From NCBI RefSeq assembly GCF_051014685.1, contig NW_027478516.1:682001-746000 (forward strand): a stretch of DNA of 64,000 bases, given 5' to 3'. The notes beneath the pieces are model-generated. The model was not told where the DNA came from. It did not search any database and saw only the letters and a list, made by a program, of their open reading frames with translations. Positions within the stretch are counted from its first letter, which is position 1, and every line of letters starts with the position of its first letter. Source of the DNA: Ptiloglossa arizonensis. Taxonomy: Eukaryota > Arthropoda > Insecta > Hymenoptera > Colletidae. Below are positions 1 through 10,000 of this stretch, piece by piece. The position numbers were made by a program, and so were the translations under genes.

Positions 1-706
1 TTGAGAAACCACAAAAATTTTCGTAAGTCTGATACCCGAAACCAATAACTACTATGGCCTAGGGCAAAAATACACATACCGTTGTAATCGGACGAGTTTC
101 TGCTTTCAGATGCAACAGGAATTTCTCGAGTTCGTCAATCCGTTCGCGAGATATGGGAGTTTGAATGTAAGGAATGGTTGAGAAACCATCAAAATTTTCG
201 CAAGTCTGTTACTTGAAACCAATAACTGGAATGGCCTAGGGGAAAAGTACACACACCATTGTAATGGGGCGAGTTTCTACTTTCAGATGCAACAGGAATT
301 TCTCGAGTTCGTCATTCCGTTCGCGAGATATGGGTGTTTGAAGTTAAGGAATGGTTGAGAAACCATCAAAACTTTCGCAAGTTTGATACTCGAAACCAAC
401 AACTACAATGGCCCAGGGCAAAAATACACATACCGTTGTAATCGGGCGTGTTTCTGCTTTCAGATGTAATAGGAAATTCTCGAGTTCGTCAATCCGTTCG
501 CGACATATGGGAGTTTGAAGTTAAGGAATGGTTGAGAAACCATCATAATTTTCGCAAGTTTGATACTCGAAACGAATAAGTGGAATGACCTAGGGGAAAA
601 GTACACACGCCATTGTAATCGGTCGAGTTTCTGCTTTCAGATGCAACAGGAAATAATCGAGTTCGTCAATCCGTTCGCGAGATATGGGAGTTTGAAGTTA
701 AGAAAT

Positions 707-883
707 GCTTGAGAAACCATCAAAATTTTCGCAAGTTTGATACTCGAAACCAATAACTACAATGGCCTAGGGCAAAAATACACATACCGTTGTAATCGGG
801 CGAGTTTCTGCTTTCAGATGCAACAGGAATTTCTCGAGTTCGTCAATCCGTTCGCGAGATATGGGAGTTTGAAGTTAAGGAAT
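707..883 (+). repeat. Representative 177-bp monomer
   Basis: One full unit, counted from the start of the G(G/C)TTGAGAAACC landmark to the next. It has 73 G+C of 177 (41%) and ten CpG sites. The segments in order are the inverted repeat at its left edge, AAAATTTTCGCAAG, GATACTCGAAACC, ATGGCCTAGGG, an A-rich CAAAAATACACATACC, GTTGTAATCGGGCGAG, TTTCTGCTTTCAGATGCAAC, ATTTCTCGAGTTCG and CCGTTCGCGAGATATGGG. The length is divisible by three, which is why open frames can run through adjacent units. The start point is an arbitrary phase. This copy has GCTTGAG rather than GGTTGAG at its first bases, a variant class described separately. Confidence 0.95.
850..866 (+). other. CENP-B-box-like motif (8 of 9 core bases)
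   Basis: The human CENP-B box core is NTTCGNNNNANNCGGGN. This monomer reads G-TTCG-CGAG-A-TA-TGGG-A, which matches every core base except the C of CGGG, where it has T. The spacing is exact. The motif is kept in almost all classes (CGAG, CGAC and CGAA in the free positions), including most of the diverged flank. It is lost in a class reading CCGTTCCGGAGATATGGG (for example 16,746-16,763 and 20,280-20,297). I saw no copy with the complete nine-base core. With one mismatch allowed a chance match in a 177-bp unit is not rare, so this is a candidate only. Confidence 0.35.
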
Positions 884-897
884 GGTTGAGAAACCAT
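882..897. other. Monomer inverted repeat, 6-bp stem with GAGA loop
   Basis: The 16 bases ATGGTT-GAGA-AACCAT form a perfect 6-bp inverted repeat with a four-base loop. It occurs once per monomer in most units of both domains, including the diverged right flank. In the type P and 'ACCAC' units the stem is 5 bp, and in the GCTTGAG class one internal pair is mismatched. If transcribed from this strand the loop would fit the GNRA tetraloop class. Whether DNA or RNA forms this hairpin in the cell is unknown; dyad symmetry near centromeres has been proposed to matter in several species. The element listed here is one representative copy. Confidence 0.8.
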
Positions 898-1060
898 CAA
901 AATTTTCGCAAGTCTTATACTCGAAACCAATAACTACAATGGCCTAGGGCAAAAATACACATACCGTTGTCATCGGGCGAGTTTCTGCTTTCAGATGCAA
1001 CAGGAATTTCTCGAGTTCGTCAAACCGTTCGCGACATATGGGAGTTTGAAGTTAAGGAAT

Positions 1061-1236
1061 GGTTGAGAAACCATCAAAATTTTCGCAAGTCTGATACTCG
1101 AAACCAATAGCTACAATGGCCTAGGGGAAAAATACACATAGCGTTGTAATCGGGAGAGTTTCTGTTTTCAGATGCAACAGAAACTTTTCGGATTCGTCAA
1201 TCCGTTCGCGAAATATGGGAGTTGGTGTTAAGGAAT
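1061..1236 (+). repeat. 176-bp variant monomer class (type V)
   Basis: This class carries linked differences from the common monomer: ACATAGCG instead of ACATACCG, CGGGAGAG instead of CGGGCGAG, CTGTTTTCAG instead of CTGCTTTCAG, CAGAAACTTTTCGGATTCG in place of the CTCGAG segment, GCGAAATATGGG instead of GCGAGATATGGG, and GAGTTGGAGTT (here GAGTTGGTGTT) with one base fewer than GAGTTTGAAGTT. The missing base makes it 176 bp. The same set recurs dozens of times through the left domain (for example starting at 1,767, 2,120, 2,473, 7,415, 8,121, 18,370 and 24,025). The XhoI-type CTCGAG palindrome present in most monomers is lost here. It is the anchor of both the dimer and octamer higher-order units. 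Confidence 0.92.
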
Positions 1237-1413
1237 GGTTGAGAAACCACAAAAATTTTCGTAAGTCTGATACTCGAAACAAATAACTAGTATGGCCTAG
1301 GGCAAAAATACACATACCGTTGTAATCGGGCGAGTTTCTGCTTTCAGATGCAATAGGAAATTCTCGAGTTCGTTAGTCCGTTCGCGAGATATGGGATTTT
1401 GAAGTTAAGGAAT
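1237..1413 (+). repeat. 177-bp dimer partner monomer (type P)
   Basis: This unit directly follows a type V monomer and shows the partner variants: ACCACAAAAATTTTCGTAAG in place of ACCATCAAAATTTTCGCAAG, AACAAATAACTAGTATGG, GATGCAATAGGAAATTCTCG, and GTTAGTCCG in place of GTCAATCCG. V (176 bp) plus P (177 bp) gives the 353-bp dimer. Other partner subtypes carry GATACCCGAAACC with CGGACGAG instead. The ACCAC change shortens the left-edge inverted repeat by one base pair. Confidence 0.9.
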
Positions 1414-1590
1414 GGTTGAGAAACCATCATAATTTTCGCAAGTTTGATACTCGAAACGAATAACTGGAATGACCTAGGGGAAAAGTACACACACCGTTGT
1501 AATGGAGCGAGTTTCTACTTTCAGATGCAACAGGAAATAATCGAGTTCGTCAATCCGTTCGCGAGATATGGGAGTTTGAAGTTAAGAAAT

Positions 1591-1766
1591 GCTTGAGAAA
1601 CCATCAAAATTTTCGCAAGTCTGATACTCGAAACCAATAACTACAATGGCCTAGGGCAAAAATACACATACCGTTGTCATCGGGCGAGTTTCTGCTTTCA
1701 GATGCAACAGGAATTTCTCGAGTTCGTCAATCCGTTCGCGACATATGGGAGTTGGAGTTAAGGAAT
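1591..1766 (+). repeat. Dyad-broken monomer class (GCTTGAG)
   Basis: The first bases read ATGCTTGAGAAACCAT instead of ATGGTTGAGAAACCAT, which puts a mismatch in the otherwise perfect 6-bp inverted repeat. The change is always linked in the left domain to the end of the preceding monomer, which has GGAAATAATCGAG in place of GGAATTTCTCGAG and GTTAAGAAAT in place of GTTAAGGAAT. Copies of the pair occur at about 530-883, 6,890-7,240, 13,250-13,430, 16,440-16,620, 19,970-20,150, 23,500-23,690, 33,580-33,760, 45,420-45,600 and elsewhere. It is therefore a fixed position in the higher-order units rather than random decay. Confidence 0.88.
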
Positions 1767-4587
1767 GGTTGAGAAACCATCAAAATTTTCGCAAGTCTGA
1801 TACTCGAAACCAATAGCTACAATGGCCTAGGGGAAAAATACACATAGCGTTGTAATCGGGAGAGTTTCTGTTTTCAGATGCAATAGAAACTTTTCGGATT
1901 CGTCAATCCGTTCGCGAAATATGGGAGTTGGAGTTAAGGAATGGTTGAGAAACCACAAAAATTTTCGTAAGTCTGATACTCGAAACAAATAACTAGTATG
2001 GCCTAGGGCAAAAATACACATACCATTGTAATCGGGCGAGTTTCTGCTTTCAGATGCAATAGGAAATTCTCGAGTTCGTTAGTCCGTTCGCGAGATATGG
2101 GAGTTTGAAGTTAAGGAATGGTTGAGAAACCATCAAAATTTTCGCAAGTCTGTTACTCGAAACCAATAACTGGAATGGCCTAGGGGAAAAATACACATAG
2201 CGTTGTAATCGGGAGAGTTTCTGTTTTCAGATGCAACAGAAACTTTTCGGATTCGTCAATCCGTCCGCGAAATATGGGAGTTGGAGTTAAGGAATGGTTG
2301 AGAAATCGCAAAAATTTTCGTAAGTCTGATACCCGAAACCAATAACTACTATGGCCTAGGGCAAAAATAAACATACCGTTGTAATCGGACGAGTTTCTGT
2401 TTTCAGATGCAACAGGAATTTCTCGAGTTCGTCAATCCGTTCGCGAGATATGGGAGTTTGAAGTTAAGGAATGGTTGAGAAACAATCAAAATTTTCGCAA
2501 GTCTGATACTCGAAACCAATAGCTACAATGGCCTAGGGGAAAAATACACATAGCGTTGTAATCGGGAGAGTTTCTGTTTTCAGATGCAACAGAAACTTTT
2601 CGGATTCGTCAATCCGTTCGCGAAATATGGGAGTTGGAGTTAAGGAATGGTTGAGAAACCACAAAAATTTTCGTAAGTCTGATACTCGCAACAAATAACT
2701 GGTATGGCCTAGGGCAAAAATACACATACCGTTGTAATCGGGCGAGTTTCTGCTTTCAGATGCAATAGGAAATTCTCGAGTTCGTTAGTCCGTTCGCGAG
2801 ATATGGGAGTTTGAAGTTAAGGAATGGTTGAGAAACCATCAAAATTTTCGCAAGTCTGATACTCGAAACCAATAACTACAATGGCCTAGGGGAAAAATAC
2901 ACATAGCGTTGTAATCGGGAGAGTTTCTGTTTTCAGATGCAACAGAAACTTTTCGGATTCGTCAATCCGTTCGCGAAATATGGGAGTTGGAGTTAAGGAA
3001 TGGTTGAGAAACCACAAAAATTTTTGTAAGTCTGATACTCGAAACAAATAACTACTATGGCCTAGGGCAAAAATACACATAGCGTTGTAATCGGGCGAGT
3101 TTCTGCTTTCAGATGTAATAGGAAATTCTCGAGTTCGTCAATCCGTTCGCGAGATATGGGAGTTTGAAGTTAAGGAATGGTTGAGAAACCATCAAAATTT
3201 TCGCAAGTCTGATACTCGAAACCAATAGCTACAATGGCCTAGGGGAAAAATACACATAGCGTTGTAATCGGGAGAGTTTCTGTTTTCAGACGCAACAGAA
3301 ACTTTTCGGATTCGTCAATCCGTTCGCGAAATATGGGAGTTGGGGTTAAGGAATGGTTGAGAAACCACAAAAATATTCGTAAGTCTGATACTCGAAACAA
3401 ATAACTAATGGCCTAGGGCAAAAAACACATACCGTTGTAATCGGGCGAGTTTCTGGTTTCAGATGCAACAGGAATTTCTCGAGTTCGTCAATCCGTTCGC
3501 GAGATATGGGAGTTTGAAGTTAAGGAATGGTTGAGAAACCATCAAAATTTTCGCAAGTCTGATACTCGAAACCAATAACTACAATGGCCTAGGGGAAAAA
3601 TACACATAGCGTTGTAATCGGGAGAGTTTCTGTTTTCAGATGCAGCAGAAATTTTTCCGATTCGTCAATCCGTCCGCGAAATATGGGAGTTGGAGTTAAG
3701 GAATGGTTGAGAAATCACAAAAATTTTCGTAAGTCTGATACCCGAAACCAATAACTACTATGGCCTAGGGCAAAAATAAACATACCGTTGTAATCGGACG
3801 AGTTTCTGTTTTCAGATGCAACAGGAATTTCTCGAGTTCGTCAATCCGTTCGCGAGATATGGGAGTTTGAAGTTAAGGAATGGTTGAGAAACCATCAAAA
3901 TTTTCGCAAGTCTGATACTCGAAACCAATAGCTACAATGGCCTAGGGGAAAAATACACATAGCGTTGTAATCGGGAGAGTTTCTGTTTTCAGATGCAACA
4001 GAAACTTTTCGGATTCGTCAATCCGTTCGCGAAATATGGGAGTTGGAGTTAAGGAATGGTTGAGAAACCACAAAAATTTTCGTAAGTCTGATACTCGAAA
4101 CAAATAACTGGTATGGCCTAGGGCAAAAATACACATACCGTTGTAATCGGGCGAGTTTCTGCTTTCAGATGCAATAGGAAATTCTCGAGTTCGTTAGTCC
4201 GTTCGCGAGATATGGGAGTTTGAAGTTAAGGAATGGTTGAGAAACCATCAAAATTTTCGCAAGTCTGTTACTCGAAACCAATAACTGGAATGGCCTAGGG
4301 GAGAAATACACATAGCGTTGTAATCGGGAGAGTTTCTGTTTTCAGATGCAACAGAAACTTTTCGGATTCGTCAATCCGTTCGCGAAATATGGGAGTTGGA
4401 GTTAAGGAATGGTTGAGAAACCACAAAAATTTTCGTAAGTCTGATACCCGAAACCAATAACTACTGTGGCCTAGGGCAAAAATACACATACCGTTGTAAT
4501 CGGACGAGTTTCTGCTTTCAGATGCAACAGGAATTTCTCGAGTTCGTCAATCCGTTCGCGAGATATGGGAGTTTGAATGTAAGGAAT
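1767..4587. repeat. Tract of eight 353-bp dimers
   Basis: Type V monomers start at 1,767, 2,120, 2,473, 2,826, 3,179, 3,529, 3,882 and 4,235, each followed by one 177-bp partner. The spacing is 353 bp throughout except for one 350-bp step at 3,179-3,528. That step is explained by three missing bases near 3,405-3,427 (AACTAATGG for AACTACTATGG and CAAAAAACAC for CAAAAATACAC). Partners alternate irregularly between the GATACTCGAAACAAATAAC and GATACCCGAAACCAATAAC subtypes. This is the longest pure dimer run in the window. Confidence 0.9.
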
Positions 4588-4780
4588 GGTTGAGAAACCA
4601 TCAAAATTTTCGCAAGTCTGTTACTTGAAACCAATAACTGGAATGGCCTAGGGGAAAAGTACACACACCATTGTAATGGGGCGAGTTTCTACTTTCAGAT
4701 GCAACAGGAATTTCTCGAGTTCGTCATTCCGTTCGCGAGATATGGGTGTTTGAAGTTAAGGAATGGTTGAGAAACCATCA

Positions 4781-4812
4781 AAACTTTCGCAAGTTTAAAC
4801 TTTCGCAAGTTT
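4781..4812 (+). repeat. 16-bp perfect tandem microduplication
   Basis: AAACTTTCGCAAGTTT occurs twice in immediate succession, adding 16 bp to one monomer. Other copies of this monomer (for example near 6,548 and 23,156) have it once. It sits at the left edge of an indel-rich patch, so it may be a real slippage event or part of a consensus artefact. Confidence 0.85.
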
Positions 4813-5985
4813 GATACTCGAAACCAACAACTACTATGGCCTAGGGCAAAAATACACATACCGTTGTATCGGGCGAGTTTCTGCTTTCAGATGCAACAGG
4901 AACTTCTCGAGTTCGTCAATCCGTTCGCGAGATATGGGAGTTGAGTTAAGGAATGGTTGTGAAACATCAATATTTTCGCCAGTCTGATACTCGAAACCAA
5001 TAACTACAATGGCCAGGGCAAAAATACACATACCGTTGTAATCGGGCGAGTTTCTGCTTTCAGATGTAATAGGAAATTCTCGAGTTCGTCAATCCGTTCG
5101 CGACATATGGAGTTTGAAGTTAAGGAATGGTTGAGAAACCATCATAATTTTCGCAGTTTGATACTCGAAACGAATAAGTGGAATGACCTAGGGGAAAAGT
5201 ACACACGCATTGTAATCGGTCGAGTTTCTAACTTTCAGATGCAACAGGAATAATCGAGTTCGTCAATCCGTTCGCGAGATATGGGAGTTTGAAGTTAAGA
5301 AATGCTTGAGAAACCATCAAAATTTCGCAAGTTTGATACTCGAACCATAACTACAATGGCCTAGGGCAAAAATACACATACCGTTGTAATCGGGCGAGTT
5401 TCTGCTTTCAGATGCAACAGGAATTTCTCGAGTTCGTCAATCCGTTCGCGAGATATGGGAGTTTGAAGTTAAGGAATGGTTGAGAAACCATCAAAATTTT
5501 CGCAAGTCTTATACTCGAAACCAATAACTACAATCGCCTAGGGCAAAAATACACATACCGTTGTCATCGGGCGAGTTTCTGCTTTCAGATGCAACAGAAT
5601 TTCTCGAGTTCGTCAATCGTTCGCGACATATGGGAGTTTGAAGTTAAGGAATGGTTGAGAAACCATCAAAATTTCGCAAGTCTGATACTCGAAACCAATA
5701 GCTACAATGGCCTAGGGGAAAAATACACATAGCGTTGTAATCGGGAGAGTTTCTGTTTTCAGATGCAACAGAAACTTTTCGGATTCGTCATCCGTTCGCG
5801 AAATATGGGAGTTGGAGTTAAGGAATGGTTGAGAAACCACAAAATTTTCGTAAGTCTGATACTCGAAACAAATAACTAGTATGGCCTAGGGCAAAAATAC
5901 ACATACCGTTGTAATCGGGCGAGTTTCTGCTTTCAGATGCAATAGGAAATTCTCGAGTTCGTTAGTCCGTTCGCGAGATATGGAG
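4786..5985. other. Indel-dense patch, probable consensus errors
   Basis: Compared with the matching block at about 6,545-7,790, this stretch has many single-base losses, nearly all in homopolymers: TTGTATCGGG, GAGTTGAGTT, GGCCAGGGC, CATATGGAG, CGCAGTTTG, ACACGCATTG, GGAATAATCG, CAAAATTTCGC, CGAACCATAAC, CAACAGAATTTC, CAATCGTTCG and GTCATCCG, plus a few gains such as TTTCTAACTTTC. The density is far above the surrounding array and stops abruptly near 5,985. That clustering suggests locally unpolished sequence rather than biology. The monomer order is otherwise normal. Confidence 0.7.
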
Positions 5986-6001
5986 TTTGAAGTTAAGGAA
6001 T

Positions 6002-7414
6002 GGTTGAGAAACCATCAAAATTTTCGCAAGTCTGTTACTCGAAACCAATAGCTACAATGGCCTAGGGGAAAAATACACATAGCGTTGTAATCGGGAGAGT
6101 TTCTGTTTTCAGATGCAACAGAAACTTTTCGGATTCGTCAATCCGTTCGCGAAATATGGGAGTTGGAGTTAAGGAATGGTTGAGAAACCACAAAAATTTT
6201 CGTAAGTCTGATACCCGAAACCAATAACTACTATGGCCTAGGGCAAAAATACACATACCGTTGTAATCGGACGAGTTTCTGCTTTCAGATGCAACAGGAA
6301 TTTCTCGAGTTCGTCAATCCGTTCGCGAGATATGGGAGTTTGAATGTAAGGAATGGTTGAGAAACCATCAAAATTTTCGCAAGTCTGTTACTTGAAACCA
6401 ATAACTGGAATGGCCTAGGGGAAAAGTACACACACCATTGTAATGGGGCGAGTTTCTACTTTCAGATGCAACAGGAATTTCTCGAGTTCGTCATTCCGTT
6501 CGCGAGATATGGGTGTTTGAAGTTAAGGAATGGTTGAGAAACCATCAAAACTTTCGCAAGTTTGATACTCGAAACCAACAACTACTATGGCCTAGGGCAA
6601 AAATACACATACCGTTGTAATCGGGCGAGTTTCTGCTTTCAGATGCAACAGGAACTTCTCGAGTTCGTCAATCCGTTCGCGAGATATGGGAGTTTGAAGT
6701 TAAGGAATGGTTGAGAAACCATCAATATTTTCGCCAGTGTGATACTCGAAACCAATAACTACAATGGCCCAGGGCAAAAATACACATACCGTTGTAATCG
6801 GGCGAGTTTCTGCTTTCAGATGTAATAGGAAATTCTCGAGTTCGTCAATCCGTTCGCGACATATGGGAGTTTGAAGTTAAGGAATGGTTGAGAAACCATC
6901 ATAATTTTCGCAAGTTTGATACTCGAAACGAATAAGTGGAATGACCTAGGGGAAAAGTACACACGCCATTGTAATCGGTCGAGTTTCTACTTTCAGATGC
7001 AACAGGAAATAATCGAGTTCGTCAATCCGTTCGCGAGATATGGGAGTTTGAAGTTAAGAAATGCTTGAGAAACCATCAAAATTTTCGCAAGTTTGATACT
7101 CGAAACCAATAACTACAATGGCCTAGGGCAAAAATACACATACCGTTGTAATCGGGCGAGTTTCTGCTTTCAGATGCAACAGGAATTTCTCGAGTTCGTC
7201 AATCCGTTCGCGAGATATGGGAGTTTGAAGTTAAGGAATGGTTGAGAAACCATCAAAATTTTCGCAAGTCTTATACTCGAAACCAATAACTGCAATGGCC
7301 TAGGGCAAAAATACACATACCGTTGTCATCGGGCGAGTTTCTGCTTTCAGATGCAACAGATTTCTCGAGTTCGTCAATCCGTTCGCGACATATGGGAGTT
7401 TGAAGTTAAGGAAT
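6002..7414. repeat. Octamer module (V + seven 177-bp monomers)
   Basis: A type V monomer at 6,002 is followed by seven others before the next type V at 7,415. The order is V, GATACCCG, GAATGTAAGG/CTTGAAACC, GGGTGTTTG/CAACAAC, CAATATTTTCGCC/GGCCCAGGG, CATAATTTT/AATAAGTGG, GCTTGAG, and CTTATACTC/GTCATCGGG. The same order recurs at 22,610-24,024 and 26,143-27,557, each 1,415 bp. The 1,413-bp length here is due to two lost bases near 7,360 (CAACAGATTTC for CAACAGGAATTTC). Confidence 0.85.
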
Positions 7415-8473
7415 GGTTGAGAAACCATCAAAATTTTCGCAAGTCTGATACTCGAAACCAATAGCTACAATGGCCTAGGGGAAAAATACACATAGCGTTG
7501 TAATCGGGAGAGTTTCTGTTTTCAGATGCAACAGAAACTTTTCGGATTCGTCAATCCGTTCGCGAAATATGGGAGTTGGAGTTAAGGAATGGTTGAGAAA
7601 CCACAAAAATTTTCGTAAGTCTGATACTCGAAACAAATAACTAGTATGGCCTAGGGCAAAAATACACATACCGTTGTAATCGGGCGAGTTTCTGCTTTCA
7701 GATGCAATAGGAAATTCTCGAGTTCGTTAGTCCGTTCGCGAGATATGGGATTTTGAAGTTAAGGAATGGTTGAGAAACCATCATAATTTTCGCAAGTTTG
7801 ATACTCGAAACGAATAACTGGAATGACCTAGGGGAAAAGTACACACACCGTTGTAATGGGGCGAGTTTCTACTTTCAGATGCAACAGGAAATAATCGAGT
7901 TCGTCAATCCGTTCGCGAGATATGGGAGTTTGAAGTTAAGAAATGCTTGAGAAACCATCAAAATTTTCGCAAGTCTGATACTCGAAACCAATAACTACAA
8001 TGGCCTAGGGCAAAAATACACATACCGTTGTCATCGGGCGAGTTTCTGCTTTCAGATGCAACAGGAATTTCTCGAGTTCGTCAATCCGTTCGCGACATAT
8101 GGGAGTTGGAGTTAAGGAATGGTTGAGAAACCATCAAAATTTTCGCAAGTCTGATACTCGAAACCAATAGCTACAATGGCCTAGGGGAAAAATACACATA
8201 GCGTTGTAATCGGGAGAGTTTCTGTTTTCAGATGCAATAGAAACTTTTCGGATTCGTCAATCCGTTCGCGAAATATGGGAGTTGGAGTTAAGGAATGGTT
8301 GAGAAACCACAAAAATTTTCGTAAGTCTGATACTCGAAACAAATAACTAGTATGGCCTAGGGCAAAAATACACATACCGTTGTAATCGGGCGAGTTTCTG
8401 CTTTCAGATGCAATAGGAAATTCTCGAGTTCGTTTGTCCGTTCGCGAGATATGGGAGTTTGAAGTTAAGGAAT

Positions 8474-10000
8474 GGTTGAGAAACCATCAAAATTTTCGCA
8501 AGTCTGTTACTCGAAACCAATAACTGGAATGGCCTAGGGGAAAAATACACATAGCGTTGTAATCGGGAGAGTTTCTGTTTTCAGATGCAACAGAAACTTT
8601 TCGCATTCGTCAATCCGTTCGCGAAATATGGGAGTTGGAGTTAAGGAATGGTTGAGAAACCACAAAAATTTTCGTAAGTCTGATACTCGAAACAAATAAC
8701 TACTATGGCCTAGGGCAAAAATACACATACCGTTGTAATCGGACGAGTTTCTGGTTTCAGATGCAACTGGAATTTCTCGAGTTCGTCAATCCGTTCGCGA
8801 GATATGGAGTTTGAAGTTAAGGAATGGTGAGAAACCATCAAAATTTCGCAAGTCTGATACTCGAAACCAATAACTACAATGGCCTAGGGAAAAATACACA
8901 TAGCGTTGTAATCGGGAGAGTTTCTGTTTTCAGATGCAACAGAAATTTTTCGGACTCGTCAATCCGTTCGCGAAATATGGGAGTTGGAGTTAAGGAATGG
9001 TTGAGAAACCATAAAAATTTTCGCAAGTCTGATACTCGAAACAAATAACTACTATGGCCTAGGGCAAAAATACACATACCGTTGTAATCGGACGAGTTTC
9101 TGCTTTCAGATGCAACAGGAATTTCTCGAGTTCGTCAATCCGTTCGCGAGATATGGGAGTTTGAATGTAAGGAATGGTTGAGAAACCATCAAAATTTTCG
9201 CAAGTCTGTTACTCGAAACCAATAACTGGAATGGCCTAGGGGAAAAGTACACACACCATTGTAATGGGGCGAGTTTCTACTTTCAGATGCAACAGGAATT
9301 TCTCGAGTTCGTCATTCCGTTCGCGACATATGGGTGTTTGAAGTTAAGGAATGCTTGAGAAACCATCAAAACTTCCTCAAGTTTGATACTCGAAACCAAT
9401 AACTGGAATGGCCTAGGGGAAAAATACACATACCGTTGTAATCGGGCGAGTTTCTGCTTTCAGATGCAACAGGAATTTCTCGAGTTCGTCAATCCGTTCG
9501 CGAGATATGGGAGGTTGAAGTTAAGGAATGGTTGAGAAACCTTCAATATTTTCGCAAGTCTGATACCCGAAACCAATAACTACTATGGCCTAGGGCAAAA
9601 ATACACATACCGTTGTAATCGGACGAGTTTCTGCTTTCAGATGCAACAGGAATTTCTCGAGTTCGTCAATCCGTTCCGGAGATATGGGAGTTTGAAGGTA
9701 AGGAATGGTTGAGAAACCATCAAAATTTTCGCAAGTCTGTTACTCGAAACCAATAACTGGAATGGCCTAGGGGAATAGTACACACACCATTGTAATGGGA
9801 CGAGTTTCTACTTTCAGATGCAACAGGAATTTCTCGAGTTCGTCAATCCGTTCGCGACATATGGGAGTTTGAAGTTAAGGAATGGTTGAGAAACCATCAA
9901 AATTTTCGCAAGTCTGATACTCGAAACCAATAGCTACAATGGCCTAGGGGAAAAATACACATAGCGTTGTAATCGGGAGAGTTTCTGTTTTCAGATGCAA
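8474..10000. repeat. Block shared with 27,558-28,990
   Basis: Unusual variants occur in the same order in both places: GAACTGGAATTTC-like CAACTGGAATTTC, TTTTTCGGACTCG, ACCATAAAAATTTTCGC, ACTTCCTCAAG, GGGAGGTTGAAG with AACCTTCAATATT, CCGTTCCGGAG with GAAGGTAAGG, and GGGGAATAGTACAC. The offset is 19,084-19,088 bp (108 monomers). The two copies separate near 9,890 / 28,977, where this one continues with ACCATCAAAATTTT and the other with TCCATCATAATTTT. The match shows homogenisation over tens of kilobases. Confidence 0.85.
8800..8890. other. Four homopolymer contractions in 90 bp
   Basis: Aligned with 27,880-27,975, this stretch lacks exactly four bases: GATATGGAG for GATATGGGAG, GAATGGTGAG for GAATGGTTGAG, CAAAATTTCGC for CAAAATTTTCGC, and CCTAGGGAAAAA for CCTAGGGGAAAAA. 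The offset between the two blocks accordingly changes from 19,084 before to 19,088 after. All four are homopolymer contractions, the signature of long-read consensus error. They create an apparent open frame on the plus strand (8,824-9,048), which is not a gene. Confidence 0.75.

Larger units (their letters stand above)
1..1060. repeat. Octamer module, left-truncated, missing one monomer
   Basis: The order of variants matches the later 1,415-bp octamer (as at 22,787-24,024): GATACCCG, then GAATGTAAGG, then GGGTGTTTG, then CATAATTTT/AATAAGTGG, then GCTTGAG, then CTTATACTC. One unit is missing. At about 398-410 the sequence passes from CGAAACCAACAACTAC directly to AATGGCCCAGGGC, joining the left part of the fourth octamer monomer to the right part of the fifth. 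Intact versions with both monomers are at 6,550-6,780 and 23,165-23,390. The hybrid is the footprint of an unequal exchange that removed exactly one unit. Confidence 0.8.

Noticed and set aside
940..951. Possible RNA polymerase III A box in the monomer (TGGCCTAGGG-like), with a GTTCG-containing segment downstream as a B box
   Set aside because: The A-box match is partial, the downstream segment (GTTCGTCAATCC) does not fit the B-box consensus, and the spacing is much greater than in intron-less tRNA genes. No tRNA fold or terminator was seen.
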